Positions 7,272 through 15,010 of a stretch of 64,000 bases of DNA are shown piece after piece. Positions within the stretch are counted from its first letter, which is position 1; every line of letters begins with the position of its first letter. The stretch is taken from contig URQB01000001.1 in the NCBI GenBank assembly GCA_900549825.1, positions 124,001 to 188,000 of the forward strand, given 5' to 3'. The notes under the pieces are model-generated. The model saw only the letters and a list, made by a program, of their open reading frames with translations. It was not told the DNA's origin and did no database searches. The DNA comes from an uncultured Oscillospiraceae bacterium. GTDB taxonomy: Bacteria > Bacillota > Clostridia > Oscillospirales > Acutalibacteraceae. The translations under genes were made by a program, and so were the position numbers.

Positions 7272-7874
7272 TCATCCCCAAAAATAAAGCAATACAGCCA
7301 AAAGCAGAATGACAACTCCGGGAACCGGCAGCAGAATGATCTGTCTGCGCATATGCGGGAATTTTCTACAAAAATAGGCGGTCAGGCAGACAGTAACCGC
7401 AGCGGCGGCCACAAGGGAAAATGCCGCACCGGCATGGTTGGAGAGCAGCCAGACAATACCTGCTGCGCCCTCTACAACCAGACAGAGCCCAAAGAGGAGT
7501 TTGATCAGAACCGGCACTTTGGAGCGGAGCGGACGCTGCATAGGGCCCACCTGCTGCCCGGTTTCCGCCGGGCGCTCCGCTTCCGGTGCGTCCTCTGCCC
7601 CCGGTACTGGCCCGTCAGGGAGAAAAAGCTCTTCCGGCGCCTGGTACTCCTCCGCCACCGTATGATATCTTGCATTGAACAGCTCGTCCAGAGAGACGGA
7701 CAGCTCCCGCGCCAGCGCAGGGGCCTGGGCCAGCGCAGGATATGCGCTTCCATCCTCCCAGGCGGCGATTTCCGCTGCGTCTACATTCAGCCGGCGTGCC
7801 AGGGCTTCTCCGGAAATTCCCTGCCGCTCCCGCGCCTGTGTGATAAATGCGCCGATTTTCTTCTGATCGCCCAT
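7272..7874 (-). CDS. Membrane-anchored XRE-family regulator
   Basis: About 200 residues. The N-terminal 65 form a helix-turn-helix (KIGAFITQARERQGISGEAL, then ARRLNVDAAEIAAWEDGSAYP). A Pro/Glu-rich linker follows, and the last 80 residues hold three hydrophobic helices. Such proteins sense membrane or envelope state and act on DNA near the membrane. The start at 7874 follows GGCGGTG; an in-frame ATG 13 codons earlier lacks a good site. The downstream same-strand membrane protein is separated by 107 bases. Target genes are not evident. Confidence 0.75.
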   Translation of the reverse strand: MGDQKKIGAFITQARERQGISGEALARRLNVDAAEIAAWEDGSAYPALAQAPALARELSVSLDELFNARYHTVAEEYQAPEELFLPDGPVPGAEDAPEAERPAETGQQVGPMQRPLRSKVPVLIKLLFGLCLVVEGAAGIVWLLSNHAGAAFSLVAAAAVTVCLTAYFCRKFPHMRRQIILLPVPGVVILLLAVLLYFWG

Positions 7875-7954
7875 TTTAAACACCGCCTTTGGATTTGTAA
7901 AAACGGTTTCCAAGTGAATGAATCCATTTTATCATAAACAAAAAGGATCGCCAA

Positions 7955-8173
7955 GTGACCAATACACTATATCAGATAATAAGTTTTATTTCATTTAGAT
8001 GGATTCATATAAATTATGTGGCAGAAAACCTTTTTAGGAGCGATTATAATGGTTATGCCAACGAAACCCTGTATGATTTCGCCATTGTCTTTTATGTCCT
8101 CTTATTTTTCATACAGCTAATCAAAAAGAAATATAAGGTCTTTCAGATGATTGTTTTTATTTTGAACAAATAA
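7955..8173 (+). CDS. Hypothetical small membrane protein
   Basis: A 72-codon frame from a GTG at 7955 with AAAAGGA five to eight bases before it. The product is hydrophobic and aromatic, with one clear helix (DFAIVFYVLLFFIQLI) and a second hydrophobic end. The DNA is much richer in AT than its neighbours. It is not recognised, and could be a chance frame in AT-rich spacer, but it ends right before a hairpin as a gene would. Confidence 0.35.
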   Translation: MTNTLYQIISFISFRWIHINYVAENLFRSDYNGYANETLYDFAIVFYVLLFFIQLIKKKYKVFQMIVFILNK

Positions 8174-8175
8174 AA

Positions 8176-8199
8176 AACGCCTCTGGCAAAACCAGAGGC
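8176..8199 (-). terminator. Strong hairpin between small membrane gene and poly-G tract
   Basis: CGCCTCTGG / CCAGAGGCG with a 5- or 6-base loop. On the minus strand it is followed by TTTTTTATTT, so it best fits leftward transcription, yet no leftward gene lies just to its right. It may also stop rightward transcription of the preceding frame. Confidence 0.6.
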
Positions 8200-8216
8200 G
8201 CTCCTGCCGGCATAAT

Positions 8217-8231
8217 GGGGGGGGGGGGGGG
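8217..8231. repeat. Homopolymer of 15 G
   Basis: Fifteen consecutive G on the plus strand, about 160 bases upstream of the acetyltransferase start. Tracts of this length slip easily in replication. It could alter promoter spacing or be an assembly error. Confidence 0.9.
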
Positions 8232-8388
8232 ATAAACGCAGTTTATTCCCCGCGCGCGGACAGAAGGTCTGCTGATTTTACCGGGTTTTGCATAGAACGC
8301 AGATACATTCCATCCGCCTCACTTTCTTTTGATTGTATTTGAACCGCCTCATGATATCTTCAGCGGAAAAAAGTCAAGGGGGAATTTG

Positions 8389-8949
8389 ATGACACAGCTA
8401 ACCCTGATCACGCCGGAGGAAAGCTACCGGGAGCAAATCCTCGCCTATCGTGCGGAATTTCTGGAGGCTGGGGATTACCTGGCGGGTTGCGCGGGGCTCG
8501 ACAAGGCCCCTTCCTTTGGAGAATGGCTCCAGGCTGTGCGAGAGAACAGCAGGGAAGAAACCGTCCGGGAGGGCCTTGTGCCTGCCTCCAATTATATGGC
8601 TATCCGGCAGGCGGATAACCGTCTGGTCGGCTTTATCGACCTGCGCCATCGGCTCAATGATTTCCTGCTCCAGTTTGGCGGAAACATCGGCTACAGCGTG
8701 CGCCCCTGTGAACGCAGGCAGGGCTACGCGAAGGAGATGCTCGCGCTTGCCCTGCTCAAATGCCGGGAGCGGGGGATGTGCCGCGTTTTGGTTACCTGCC
8801 GGAAGGAAAATTTCGCTTCCGCGCGGACGATCCAGAGCTGCGGCGGGGTTTTGGAAAACGAGGGATTCAAAGAGGGAACACTTTACCAGAGATATTGGAT
8901 TACGCTTTCGCCTTGGGACGGCAACTTTTCAGGGGATTTTATGAGATAG
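8389..8949 (+). CDS. GNAT-family N-acetyltransferase
   Basis: A 186-residue acetyl-CoA-dependent acetyltransferase. Strand 4 and the acetyl-CoA loop are visible as NIGYSVRPCERRQGYAKEML (Q/RxxGY/xA type), followed by the helix LALALLKCRERG, then RVLVTCRKENFASARTIQSC, in which the Asn and Ser align with motif B residues. The substrate cannot be told. AAGGGGGAATTTG precedes the ATG. It is alone, upstream DNA has a 15-G tract, and a terminator lies 240 bases downstream. Confidence 0.88.
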   Translation: MTQLTLITPEESYREQILAYRAEFLEAGDYLAGCAGLDKAPSFGEWLQAVRENSREETVREGLVPASNYMAIRQADNRLVGFIDLRHRLNDFLLQFGGNIGYSVRPCERRQGYAKEMLALALLKCRERGMCRVLVTCRKENFASARTIQSCGGVLENEGFKEGTLYQRYWITLSPWDGNFSGDFMR

Positions 8950-9191
8950 GGAAGTGGCGAGCGGCCGCACCATACAGGATAATGATTGTTCAATGACCCC
9001 TTTCGGCAGGCCAAGGTAACATAAGGGGAATGGACAGAAAACCTGATGGAGAAAATGCATGTCAGGATCTGCAGTACCGTTGCTCTCTATCAGCCGGATG
9101 GGACTTTTTATGTTTCAAAATTCAGATTGCTTGCGCTCATGCCGCAAAACCAAGCAATCCGTTTCCCCATCAATCCGGCAATTAAAAGATA

Positions 9192-9227
9192 CGGCGCAGA
9201 ATGCTTTCATTCTACGCCGCGTCTTTT
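9192..9227 (+). terminator. Terminator downstream of the acetyltransferase
   Basis: CGGCGCAGAATG / CATTCTACGCCG hairpin with one mismatch and a 4-base loop, then GCGTCTTTTT. The stretch 8950-9191 between the stop and this hairpin shows no credible gene. Confidence 0.7.
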
Positions 9228-9260
9228 TCCCCCTTTTTGTGAGCCGCCTATATACGACCG

Positions 9261-9458
9261 TCAAAACTGTGTGAAGTTCTTCCGATCGTGCCGGACCGGG
9301 ATCTTCCCATAGGTACGCTCGAACTGTACCAGCTCCCGTTCGATCATTCGGCGAAGTTCATGCGACTTTGAGCATCCATAAAATTGTGAGACATAACTCA
9401 GCCGTTCAAACAGATCCTTGTGAATGCACACAGTAAAACGGACACTTTCTTGTTTCAT
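9261..9458 (-). CDS. Ribbon-helix-helix (Arc/CopG-like) protein
   Basis: A 65-residue protein, MKQESVRFTVCIHKDLFERL then SYVSQFYGCSKSHELRRMIER, with an N-terminal beta strand and two helices that match the Arc/MetJ fold of dimeric DNA-binding proteins. The tail is basic. The start at 9458 has GGAGGT seven bases upstream. A second protein of the same type lies 300 bases away in the same direction. These may be antitoxins or autoregulators, but no toxin gene is beside them. Confidence 0.75.
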   Translation of the reverse strand: MKQESVRFTVCIHKDLFERLSYVSQFYGCSKSHELRRMIERELVQFERTYGKIPVRHDRKNFTQF

Positions 9459-9660
9459 TGGGGAACCTCCATCCTTCATAATTTGTCGAATTTTATCGCA
9501 TTATACCATATATTGATAGGATGTCGGCTCTAAAATCGTGATTACAAGCACATATCTCCCTTTTGCCCATTTTATGATGGATGCTTTTGCATAGATTGAC
9601 GAATATATCGTATTTTACTATAAAATCCAGGCGCCGCCCTGAGGGCAAAAGAATGCAAAA

Positions 9661-9696
9661 ACAAAAAGCATTTGCTTCACTGTGGAGGCAAATGCT
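9661..9696 (-). terminator. Terminator after second ribbon-helix-helix gene
   Basis: AGCATTTGC / GCAAATGCT with a 12-base loop, followed on the minus strand by TTTTTGTTTTTG. Confidence 0.75.
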
Positions 9697-9766
9697 CTTG
9701 TATCGGGAAAAACGAGACTCGGCCTTACCCGGGCAAACGGGGCTCTCCTGAAGAGGGGGTAGGGAG

Positions 9767-9994
9767 CTATTTTTTCGGCCTCTGCCCTGCTTCGGGCAAA
9801 TTTTTAGAGGATGAAAATTTTAATCCCTGCGGTCTGATCGTCCCGTTGTCCGATTCATAGCGTTGCACAGTCTTTTGGATATAAATCAGAAGCTGCATAT
9901 TGGCGGAACGGCCGTTGGCTCGAGAGACTACGTGAAATTTCTCCAAAAGCTCGGCGTTGATTCTCAGCGTATAATTTCGTATGATGTTTTCCAA
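9767..9994 (-). CDS. Second ribbon-helix-helix (Arc-like) protein
   Basis: About 75 residues from a TTG at 9994, which has AAAGCGGTG five bases upstream; a TTG at 10045 with no site is the alternative. The core NYTLRINAELLEKFHVVSRA then NGRSANMQLLIYIQKTV is a strand-helix-helix of Arc type (TLRIN...L..F......GRS.N). A basic C-terminal tail follows. It shares the fold but little sequence with the protein at 9261-9458. No partner gene is recognised. Confidence 0.7.
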   Translation of the reverse strand: MENIIRNYTLRINAELLEKFHVVSRANGRSANMQLLIYIQKTVQRYESDNGTIRPQGLKFSSSKNLPEAGQRPKK

Positions 9995-10045
9995 AGCTTC
10001 ACCGCTTTCTTTGGCATGGGCTGGCTGGGGCAAACCGCCGGGCAA

Positions 10046-10330
10046 TGACTCTATGGAAAGAGGCGGTAATGCGCCTCTCCGTTGGAAAAGTGATATGAAG
10101 CATCGTGCGTCTGAAACGATAAAGAAGAAAGATCATGGACTTTGCGGATCATGATGAACTTATGGGGTAATTTGTGTTCTTCTGCATATCGTTCCTAGCG
10201 ATTTGCCCAGAAAAGCCGGAATCCCCGTGAAGCGTTTAAAAACACCACACAGGGATAACTGTTTTTGCTGATCCACGCACCCGTAATGGGATGCGACGGT
10301 TAGGTCTATTTTACAATAGTCAATAGATGT
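10046..10330. other. Intergenic stretch without a recognised gene
   Basis: One small hairpin (AGAGGCG / GCGCCTCT near 10060-10081) is seen just upstream of the Arc-like gene. The rest shows no frame with a ribosome binding site or known RNA. Confidence 0.4.
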
Positions 10331-10804
10331 TTAACTAAGATTTCCATATATATCACATGTTAGCGTAACTGTTCTCTCTATTGTTTGGATTGTAATTCCT
10401 AACATAGTTTGTCTAATAGTTATTTGCCCAATTGCTTGATTACCACTTTTACGAGAACTTGCTGATACTAACTTCCATTTTGAAGCTCTAATATCTGTGT
10501 TGTGTGATACTGCTGTACAAGTAGCGCTAACACCATTAACTACCGAAAAGGTCCCGGTAACCGTAAAGACCCACTCTATATTACCATTTGAATTATAATA
10601 AGTATGATCTTTATTTCCTTTTACAGTATTTGAGCTGGCGCGAGTCAAAACGGGTTCCTGCGTTACGGTTGTGATAATATAACTCCCGTCAGCAAAATAC
10701 TCTATATTGGTTTCTGTTTCAGTCAATGCAATTGCACTAGAGTTTATCATAAAGCATGTCATTAATAATAAACATGTGAAGATCGCACAAATTCTTTTTT
10801 TCAT
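10331..10804 (-). CDS. Secreted protein of unknown function
   Basis: A 157-residue protein with a classical signal peptide: MKKRICAIFTCLLLMTCFM, small residues, then a likely cut near SSA-IALTETETN. The mature part is rich in Thr, Ser, Val and Asn with alternating polar and hydrophobic residues (VEFVFTVTGTF-like pattern WVFTVTGTFSVVNGVSATC), suggesting an all-beta domain. Two Cys could pair. AGGAGGGG precedes the ATG. It starts 13 bases after the membrane protein gene at 10818-11258, so the two are surely co-expressed. The DNA is clearly more AT-rich than the flanking genes. Not recognised with certainty. Confidence 0.8.
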   Translation of the reverse strand: MKKRICAIFTCLLLMTCFMINSSAIALTETETNIEYFADGSYIITTVTQEPVLTRASSNTVKGNKDHTYYNSNGNIEWVFTVTGTFSVVNGVSATCTAVSHNTDIRASKWKLVSASSRKSGNQAIGQITIRQTMLGITIQTIERTVTLTCDIYGNLS

Positions 10805-10817
10805 AATAAGACCCCTC

Positions 10818-11258
10818 CTATGAGATATCTGACAATATCTCAATATAACTAACAGACTCATGCTCAGTACCCTTTATAGAAAAATGCGCATCAATCAACG
10901 CACTCGTATACACAACACCAACAATTATTACAACAATAATCGCAGCAATCAGAACAATCCTACGAAACGTCATACGCTTCCGAATCATTTCCGGTGTATC
11001 TTTGGTTTTATTCTCCAGAAAAACATCAGCATGTGTTTCCGGTGTGCCGAGCTCACCAATGATATTGTTAATCGTTACATTGGAATTATCAGTAACAAAG
11101 TCTGCAATATCATTACAAAGCATTGTGAGATAAGTTTCTTTTTCAAGCATAGTACCTGAAAGAGCAGACCCGACATCTTTCAGATAGTGATCAACTTCTC
11201 CTAATAATTCTTCAGAAAGATGCGCATCCATTAAGATCTTTCTTTGCTTCTTCGTCAT
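10818..11258 (-). CDS. HAAS-like single-pass membrane protein
   Basis: 146 residues. The cytoplasmic part (1-95) is helical with VDHYLKDVGSAL, MLCNDIADFVTDNSNVTI and IIGELGTPETHADVFLEN, the last being the helix-Gly-x-Pro-x-x-x-A pattern of HAAS/DUF1700-type domains that usually dock with PadR-like regulators. One membrane helix follows at about 102-122 (IVLIAAIIVVIIVGVVYTS), then a 25-residue outside tail. The start at 11258 follows AGGAGGG. It forms an operon with the secreted protein gene. No PadR regulator is next to it, which is unusual for the domain. The family assignment is by pattern only. Confidence 0.75.
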   Translation of the reverse strand: MTKKQRKILMDAHLSEELLGEVDHYLKDVGSALSGTMLEKETYLTMLCNDIADFVTDNSNVTINNIIGELGTPETHADVFLENKTKDTPEMIRKRMTFRRIVLIAAIIVVIIVGVVYTSALIDAHFSIKGTEHESVSYIEILSDIS

Positions 11259-11751
11259 TATGTACCCTCCTTTTTCTGAGATATACAATCAATCTAGCCA
11301 GTTTTCATTCCTGGATTAGTAAATATCAGGTTTGAAACCAATATTTATCTAACCCATTGAAATACTTTATTTTCTCCTCCTTCCATAATCTCTGTAGAAT
11401 ACGACACAATAGAACGTTTTTCCATAAATTACATTCTAATAATATCATATTCCCTATGAAAAGTAAATAGATTGTGTAATGATATGAAAAAAAATTTTTT
11501 TAAGCTATAAAATTTGCCATAATTCCCAAAATTGTAAGGTAAAAATTTATTTTTACAATAGCTGTAACCTATTAAAAAAATTTTATCTGTATTATATTAC
11601 ATATTTTACCATGTGAGGCTGATAAGAGATCTTTCCTTAAATTCAGCCCCTTTACAGGTATTGACAAATCATTTGGGGGAAAGAAGGCGACTTCAGGGCA
11701 GGTTTCTGCTCTGGATTCGCCGCCCTGCTTATTCTATCGAATTCAAGAAAA
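11259..11751. other. AT-rich intergenic region upstream of membrane/secreted pair
   Basis: Nearly 500 bases with long A/T runs (for example around 11490-11580) and TATAAT-like words on both strands near 11591-11600, but no spaced -35 box that I would call. No gene is seen. The composition suggests an acquired segment together with the two genes to its left. Confidence 0.5.
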
Positions 11752-11796
11752 CGAGAAGGCCGGTCCCGCTTTGGGGCCGGCCTCCTTCTTTTTTCA
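11752..11796. terminator. Bidirectional terminator beside trkA
   Basis: AGAAGG.CCGGTCCC / GGGGCCGG.CCTTCT arms with a small loop, then TTCTTTTTTC on the plus strand and a weaker T-rich run on the minus strand. It lies eight bases past the leftward TrkA gene. Confidence 0.65.
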
Positions 11797-11803
11797 TCGC
11801 TAT

Positions 11804-12463
11804 TTATAGTTCAAATATTTTCTTCAGCGTTTTCGCCGTATTTCCCACCGTCAGGGCAATGATCTCATCCCCCTCCATGAGGGCCGTATTGCCGCGCGGG
11901 ATCGTGATTAGCGAATCCCGCATCAAATAGATCAAAACACAGTTCTCCGGCAGGTTCAGAGACTGTACGGTAGCGCCGGATTTTGACCAGTTGTGCGGCA
12001 GCTTATATTCATTGATAGTGGCGTTGCTGTTATTGATATCCGCAACCAGGCGCACCGCCGCGCCTTCCACCTCGTGCTCAATCATCCCGGCGATGATCCG
12101 GGTGGGGGACATCGTGATATCCACGCCGAGCTTTTTCATGATATCCATATTTTTGGGATTGTTGACCCGCGCGACCGTCTGCCGAACGTTGAATTGCTGC
12201 TTGGCGAGCTCGCAGGCAATCAGGTTATCCTCATCCTTGCCGGTCACGGCGATCATCGTATCGCACCGCCCGGCACCGCCGCGCGCAAGCGTTTCCACCA
12301 TGGTGCCGTCCCCGCAGATTACGGGGATATCGAGCGAATCGGCAATACGCCGGCAAAATTCCTTTTCCTTCTCGATCAGGCTTACACTGTACCCATCCTC
12401 CATCAGCGCCTGTGAGAGGAAATAGCCGAGATTCCCGCCGCCGACGATCAATATTTTCCGCAT
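11804..12463 (-). CDS. TrkA/KtrA-type potassium uptake regulator (second of pair)
   Basis: 219 residues. RCK-N Rossmann domain with VGGGNLGYFL, an acidic residue at the end of strand 2 (LIEKEKE) and GDGT, and an RCK-C (TrkA-C) domain from about 140 with LPENCVLIYLMRDSLITIPRGN. Such peripheral subunits form octameric rings that gate TrkH/KtrB potassium channels in response to nucleotides such as ATP/ADP, NAD(H) or c-di-AMP. AAAGGA lies ten bases before the ATG. It follows a second RCK gene 78 bases upstream. No TrkH/KtrB channel gene is in the window. Confidence 0.88.
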   Translation of the reverse strand: MRKILIVGGGNLGYFLSQALMEDGYSVSLIEKEKEFCRRIADSLDIPVICGDGTMVETLARGGAGRCDTMIAVTGKDEDNLIACELAKQQFNVRQTVARVNNPKNMDIMKKLGVDITMSPTRIIAGMIEHEVEGAAVRLVADINNSNATINEYKLPHNWSKSGATVQSLNLPENCVLIYLMRDSLITIPRGNTALMEGDEIIALTVGNTAKTLKKIFEL

Positions 12464-12541
12464 GATAGTATCGAATTCCTTTCCCGGCCGGTCTTGTGCG
12501 AAGAGGGGCCAATGTTGTGCATGCTGTGGTGATAAGAGCGT

Positions 12542-13165
12542 TTATTCGTTGATCTGTGCAAAAATCACGCTGTCTCCCTCTGTTAAGATCAGCTCCTCCG
12601 CATTGGTCAGGAACAGCTTCCCGCCCCTGCGGCGCACGGCAAACGGCATCTCATTTTTGCGGTGGTAGAGCTGAGAGGGCTTCAGCCCCCAGTCGTGCCG
12701 GTCTGTTTTGACCTCCTCAAAGGAAACAGAGCTGCTCCCCAAAGACAGCATGGAGAATTTTTCGTCATCCTTCGTGATCAGATCGAGCAAATGGTCGGCC
12801 TCATAGCGGGTAGCGCAGATCGTATGCAGGCCGAATTTATGGAAGACGGCCTCGCGGGAAGGGTCCAGAATGCGGGTATAGATCGTTTCGATCTGAAAAT
12901 CTGTCCTCAGAAGCTGCGTGACCATCACGTTGACATTGTCCTCCGGCGTGATGGCGCAGGCCACATCGGCATTCTCACAGCCCGCGGAAATGAGCACATC
13001 CCGGTCCACCGGGACGCCTGCCACCGTGATTCCGTCAAAATTCTCTCCGAGCAGATCGAGCCTGCTTTGCTCGCGGTCCACCACCGCAACGTCGTACCCG
13101 CGCCCGGCCAGGGCCAGGGCAAGCCTTCGCCCGGTTTTACCCGCGCCGACGATCAGAACATTCAT
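12542..13165 (-). CDS. TrkA/KtrA-type potassium uptake regulator (first of pair)
   Basis: 207 residues. Starts MNVLIVGAGKTGRRLA with a Rossmann glycine motif and an acidic residue in VVDREQSRLDLL, then a TrkA-C-like domain (LYHRKNEMPFAVRRRGGKLF) ending DSVIFAQIN. It is related to, but clearly distinct from, the gene at 11804-12463, so the pair may form hetero-oligomers or control one channel together, as two RCK halves do in TrkA of Gram-negatives. The channel is not encoded nearby, so the link to potassium rests on the family. Confidence 0.85.
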   Translation of the reverse strand: MNVLIVGAGKTGRRLALALAGRGYDVAVVDREQSRLDLLGENFDGITVAGVPVDRDVLISAGCENADVACAITPEDNVNVMVTQLLRTDFQIETIYTRILDPSREAVFHKFGLHTICATRYEADHLLDLITKDDEKFSMLSLGSSSVSFEEVKTDRHDWGLKPSQLYHRKNEMPFAVRRRGGKLFLTNAEELILTEGDSVIFAQINE

Positions 13166-13203
13166 GCCTGAATGCGCTCCTTTTCCTTACATAAACTTAA
13201 AAA

Positions 13204-13665
13204 TCACCTGATTTTGTGATTTACACACACAATACCTGCGGGCGTGATATCGATGACCCCGTATTCCCCGTTTGCAACGGCGCCGGGGTTCATCAGGTAC
13301 AGGCCGTCTTCATAGTCTGTCACAGCCCAGTGGGTATGGCCATATAATGCAATGTCGGCCTTACAGGCGCGGGCCTGCTGCCGGAGCTGCCCATCGCCGT
13401 ATTTGACGTTTTCCGCATACCCGTGCGTACAGTAAAGCAGCTTGCCCGCAACGCGCTCCAGCGCAAGGGCGGGCAGCATGGAGCCCCAGTCGCAATTGCC
13501 CCGCACGGAGATGATACGCTTATTTTCGCAAAGGCTCATTGCCTGCTCCAGATCGCTTTCCCCATCGCCCAGATGAATGACGACCTGTGCCGAGGGCTGC
13601 TGCAGGATCGCATGATACAATGCGTATGTGTCCCCGTGGGAATCGGAAACCACCAGGAGCCTCAT
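13204..13665 (-). CDS. YfcE/MJ0936-type metallophosphoesterase
   Basis: 153 residues with all calcineurin-like phosphodiesterase motifs: DSHGD, LGDGESD, RGNCDW, THGYAENV and GHTHWA, which bind two metal ions. The family hydrolyses phosphodiesters, often with cyclic nucleotides or artificial substrates, and its biological role is mostly unknown. The length is normal. It is the first gene of a leftward set with the two RCK subunits, and stands divergent from the 13767 gene with about 100 bases between. Confidence 0.9.
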   Translation of the reverse strand: MRLLVVSDSHGDTYALYHAILQQPSAQVVIHLGDGESDLEQAMSLCENKRIISVRGNCDWGSMLPALALERVAGKLLYCTHGYAENVKYGDGQLRQQARACKADIALYGHTHWAVTDYEDGLYLMNPGAVANGEYGVIDITPAGIVCVNHKIR

Positions 13666-13766
13666 CCGGACCGCCTTCCTTTCTGCAGAAGACAGGAAAA
13701 AGATCGTTCATACTTTCCCCCATCGCAAGCATATTAGTATTATATACACTACAGGTGGTGAATGCA

Positions 13767-14036
13767 ATGATTGACGGAAGAAATCTTACCACAGAACAGA
13801 TGAAAGCCGCCCTGGAGCATTTGAGCGAAACCTCCGGAAAAGCGGCTTCTGATATCGAGCAGGCAATCAACAGCGGAAACTGGGAGAATTTTGTGCAGAA
13901 AAATATGAATCCGATGCAGGCAAAAACGCTCAAAATGCTTTTAGAGGACCGCCAGGCTGCGGATAAGCTGTTGGAGACGCCGCAGGCGCAGGCCCTGCTG
14001 GAGAAGCTTCTGAATACCAAACGGCATAACCGGTAA
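13767..14036 (+). CDS. Unknown small helical protein, cluster member 1
   Basis: 89 residues, very helical and charged: LTTEQMKAALEHLSETSGKA then NWENFVQKNMNPMQAKTLKM and a basic end. AGGTGGTG stands seven bases before the ATG. It is followed after 25 bases by a second and then a third unknown gene, all in one direction, which suggests one operon. I do not recognise the family. The small size and lack of signals indicate a cytoplasmic protein. Confidence 0.75.
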   Translation: MIDGRNLTTEQMKAALEHLSETSGKAASDIEQAINSGNWENFVQKNMNPMQAKTLKMLLEDRQAADKLLETPQAQALLEKLLNTKRHNR

Positions 14037-14061
14037 AAACTAATACGGGGGGATTTTGAAA

Positions 14062-14454
14062 ATGGACGATATGAACCTGAGTAATCTGATCAGCAGCCTG
14101 AGCCCGGATGATATCCGGTCCCTGCAGGGAATGGCGCAGTCGCTCTTCGGCGGTCAGGGGCAAAACGATCCGCAGGCGGATCCGCCGCCCCAGAACATAC
14201 CCACGCCCGCAGCGGGTAAAAATGGGGCCGCCGACGCGCTCAGCGCGCTATCCGGGATGGACCCGGCAATGATGAAAAAAATATCCGCCATCATGGGCGT
14301 CATGAACGGCGGGGGAAATGATTCCAGAACCGCCTTTATCGCAGCGCTCAAGCCTCTTCTGAGCCCTGAGCGCCGCCATAAGGTGGATGAGGCGCTGCGC
14401 ATGATGCGGCTGCTGGAAGTGCTGCCGATTTTAAGGGATCAGGGGGTGCTTTGA
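14062..14454 (+). CDS. Unknown protein, cluster member 2
   Basis: 130 residues. The N-terminus (MDDMNLSNLISSLSPDDIRS) and C-terminus (FIAALKPLLSPERRHKVDEA, then LRMMRLLEVLPILRDQG) are helical; the middle is Pro/Gly/Ala-rich with a short Met-rich piece (DPAMMKKISAIMGVMNGGG). The ending resembles small clostridial proteins of unknown role found next to spore or cell-surface genes, but this is a weak impression. GGGGGA precedes the ATG by eight bases. The stop overlaps the ribosome binding region of the next gene. Confidence 0.75.
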   Translation: MDDMNLSNLISSLSPDDIRSLQGMAQSLFGGQGQNDPQADPPPQNIPTPAAGKNGAADALSALSGMDPAMMKKISAIMGVMNGGGNDSRTAFIAALKPLLSPERRHKVDEALRMMRLLEVLPILRDQGVL

Positions 14455-14455
14455 T

Positions 14456-15010
14456 TTGGGAAGGGAATATACATACAGTGAGCTGATGGCCATGCAGGAG
14501 GAGGCGACGCAGCGCGTGCGTGAAATGCAGCGCCGCGCCCAGCTGACGGCACAGCGTGCGCAGGAAGAGCTGGACCGTAAGAAACCCACTTCTCCACCCG
14601 CCGAGCAGCCGACGGAACAAGCCAAGCCCGCGTCCGAATGGACGGCCCCACAGGAGAAACACGAGGCCGATGCGGATCGCTTCTCCTTTTTGGACAGCGA
14701 GCCCCAGCGCCCGCAGCCGCCCGCAGGAAAAACGCATTCACCGAAGCACATTTCCCTGCCGGTCGATTTCATCCAGGAAAAACGGGAGGCGCCGGCGCCT
14801 GCCCGGGAGGGGGAAACCTGCGCTGTACAGGAAGCCTCGCAGGATACGGAAGCGCCTGCCAGGCCTGCACCGGACAGAAAGTCCCCTCTTCCGCTGGGCC
14901 TGACGGAAGGCGAATCCGACCGGTCGCTCCTGCTGGCGCTGATGCTCCTGCTGAATGGAGAGGGAGCAGATGAGCTGCTGCTGCTTTCCCTTCTGTATAT
15001 CATGATGTAG
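14456..15010 (+). CDS. Unknown protein with short hydrophobic tail, cluster member 3
   Basis: 184 residues from a TTG that follows AGGGGGTG. An amphipathic helix (EYTYSELMAMQEEATQRVRE) opens the protein, a long Pro/Glu/Ala-rich disordered region takes up about 40-145, and the end carries two Leu-rich segments split by GEGAD (SDRSLLLALMLLLNGEGADE then LLLLSLLYIMM). The tail could insert into a membrane or bind a partner; the same LLL-x-EGAD-x-LLLL pattern is common in unassigned clostridial proteins. Start one base after the preceding stop indicates translational coupling. Confidence 0.7.
   Translation: MGREYTYSELMAMQEEATQRVREMQRRAQLTAQRAQEELDRKKPTSPPAEQPTEQAKPASEWTAPQEKHEADADRFSFLDSEPQRPQPPAGKTHSPKHISLPVDFIQEKREAPAPAREGETCAVQEASQDTEAPARPAPDRKSPLPLGLTEGESDRSLLLALMLLLNGEGADELLLLSLLYIMM

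Noticed and set aside
9046..9312. Two overlapping plus-strand frames between acetyltransferase and Arc-like gene
   Set aside because: Weak start signals, no recognisable protein, and overlap of a terminator and the Arc-like gene.
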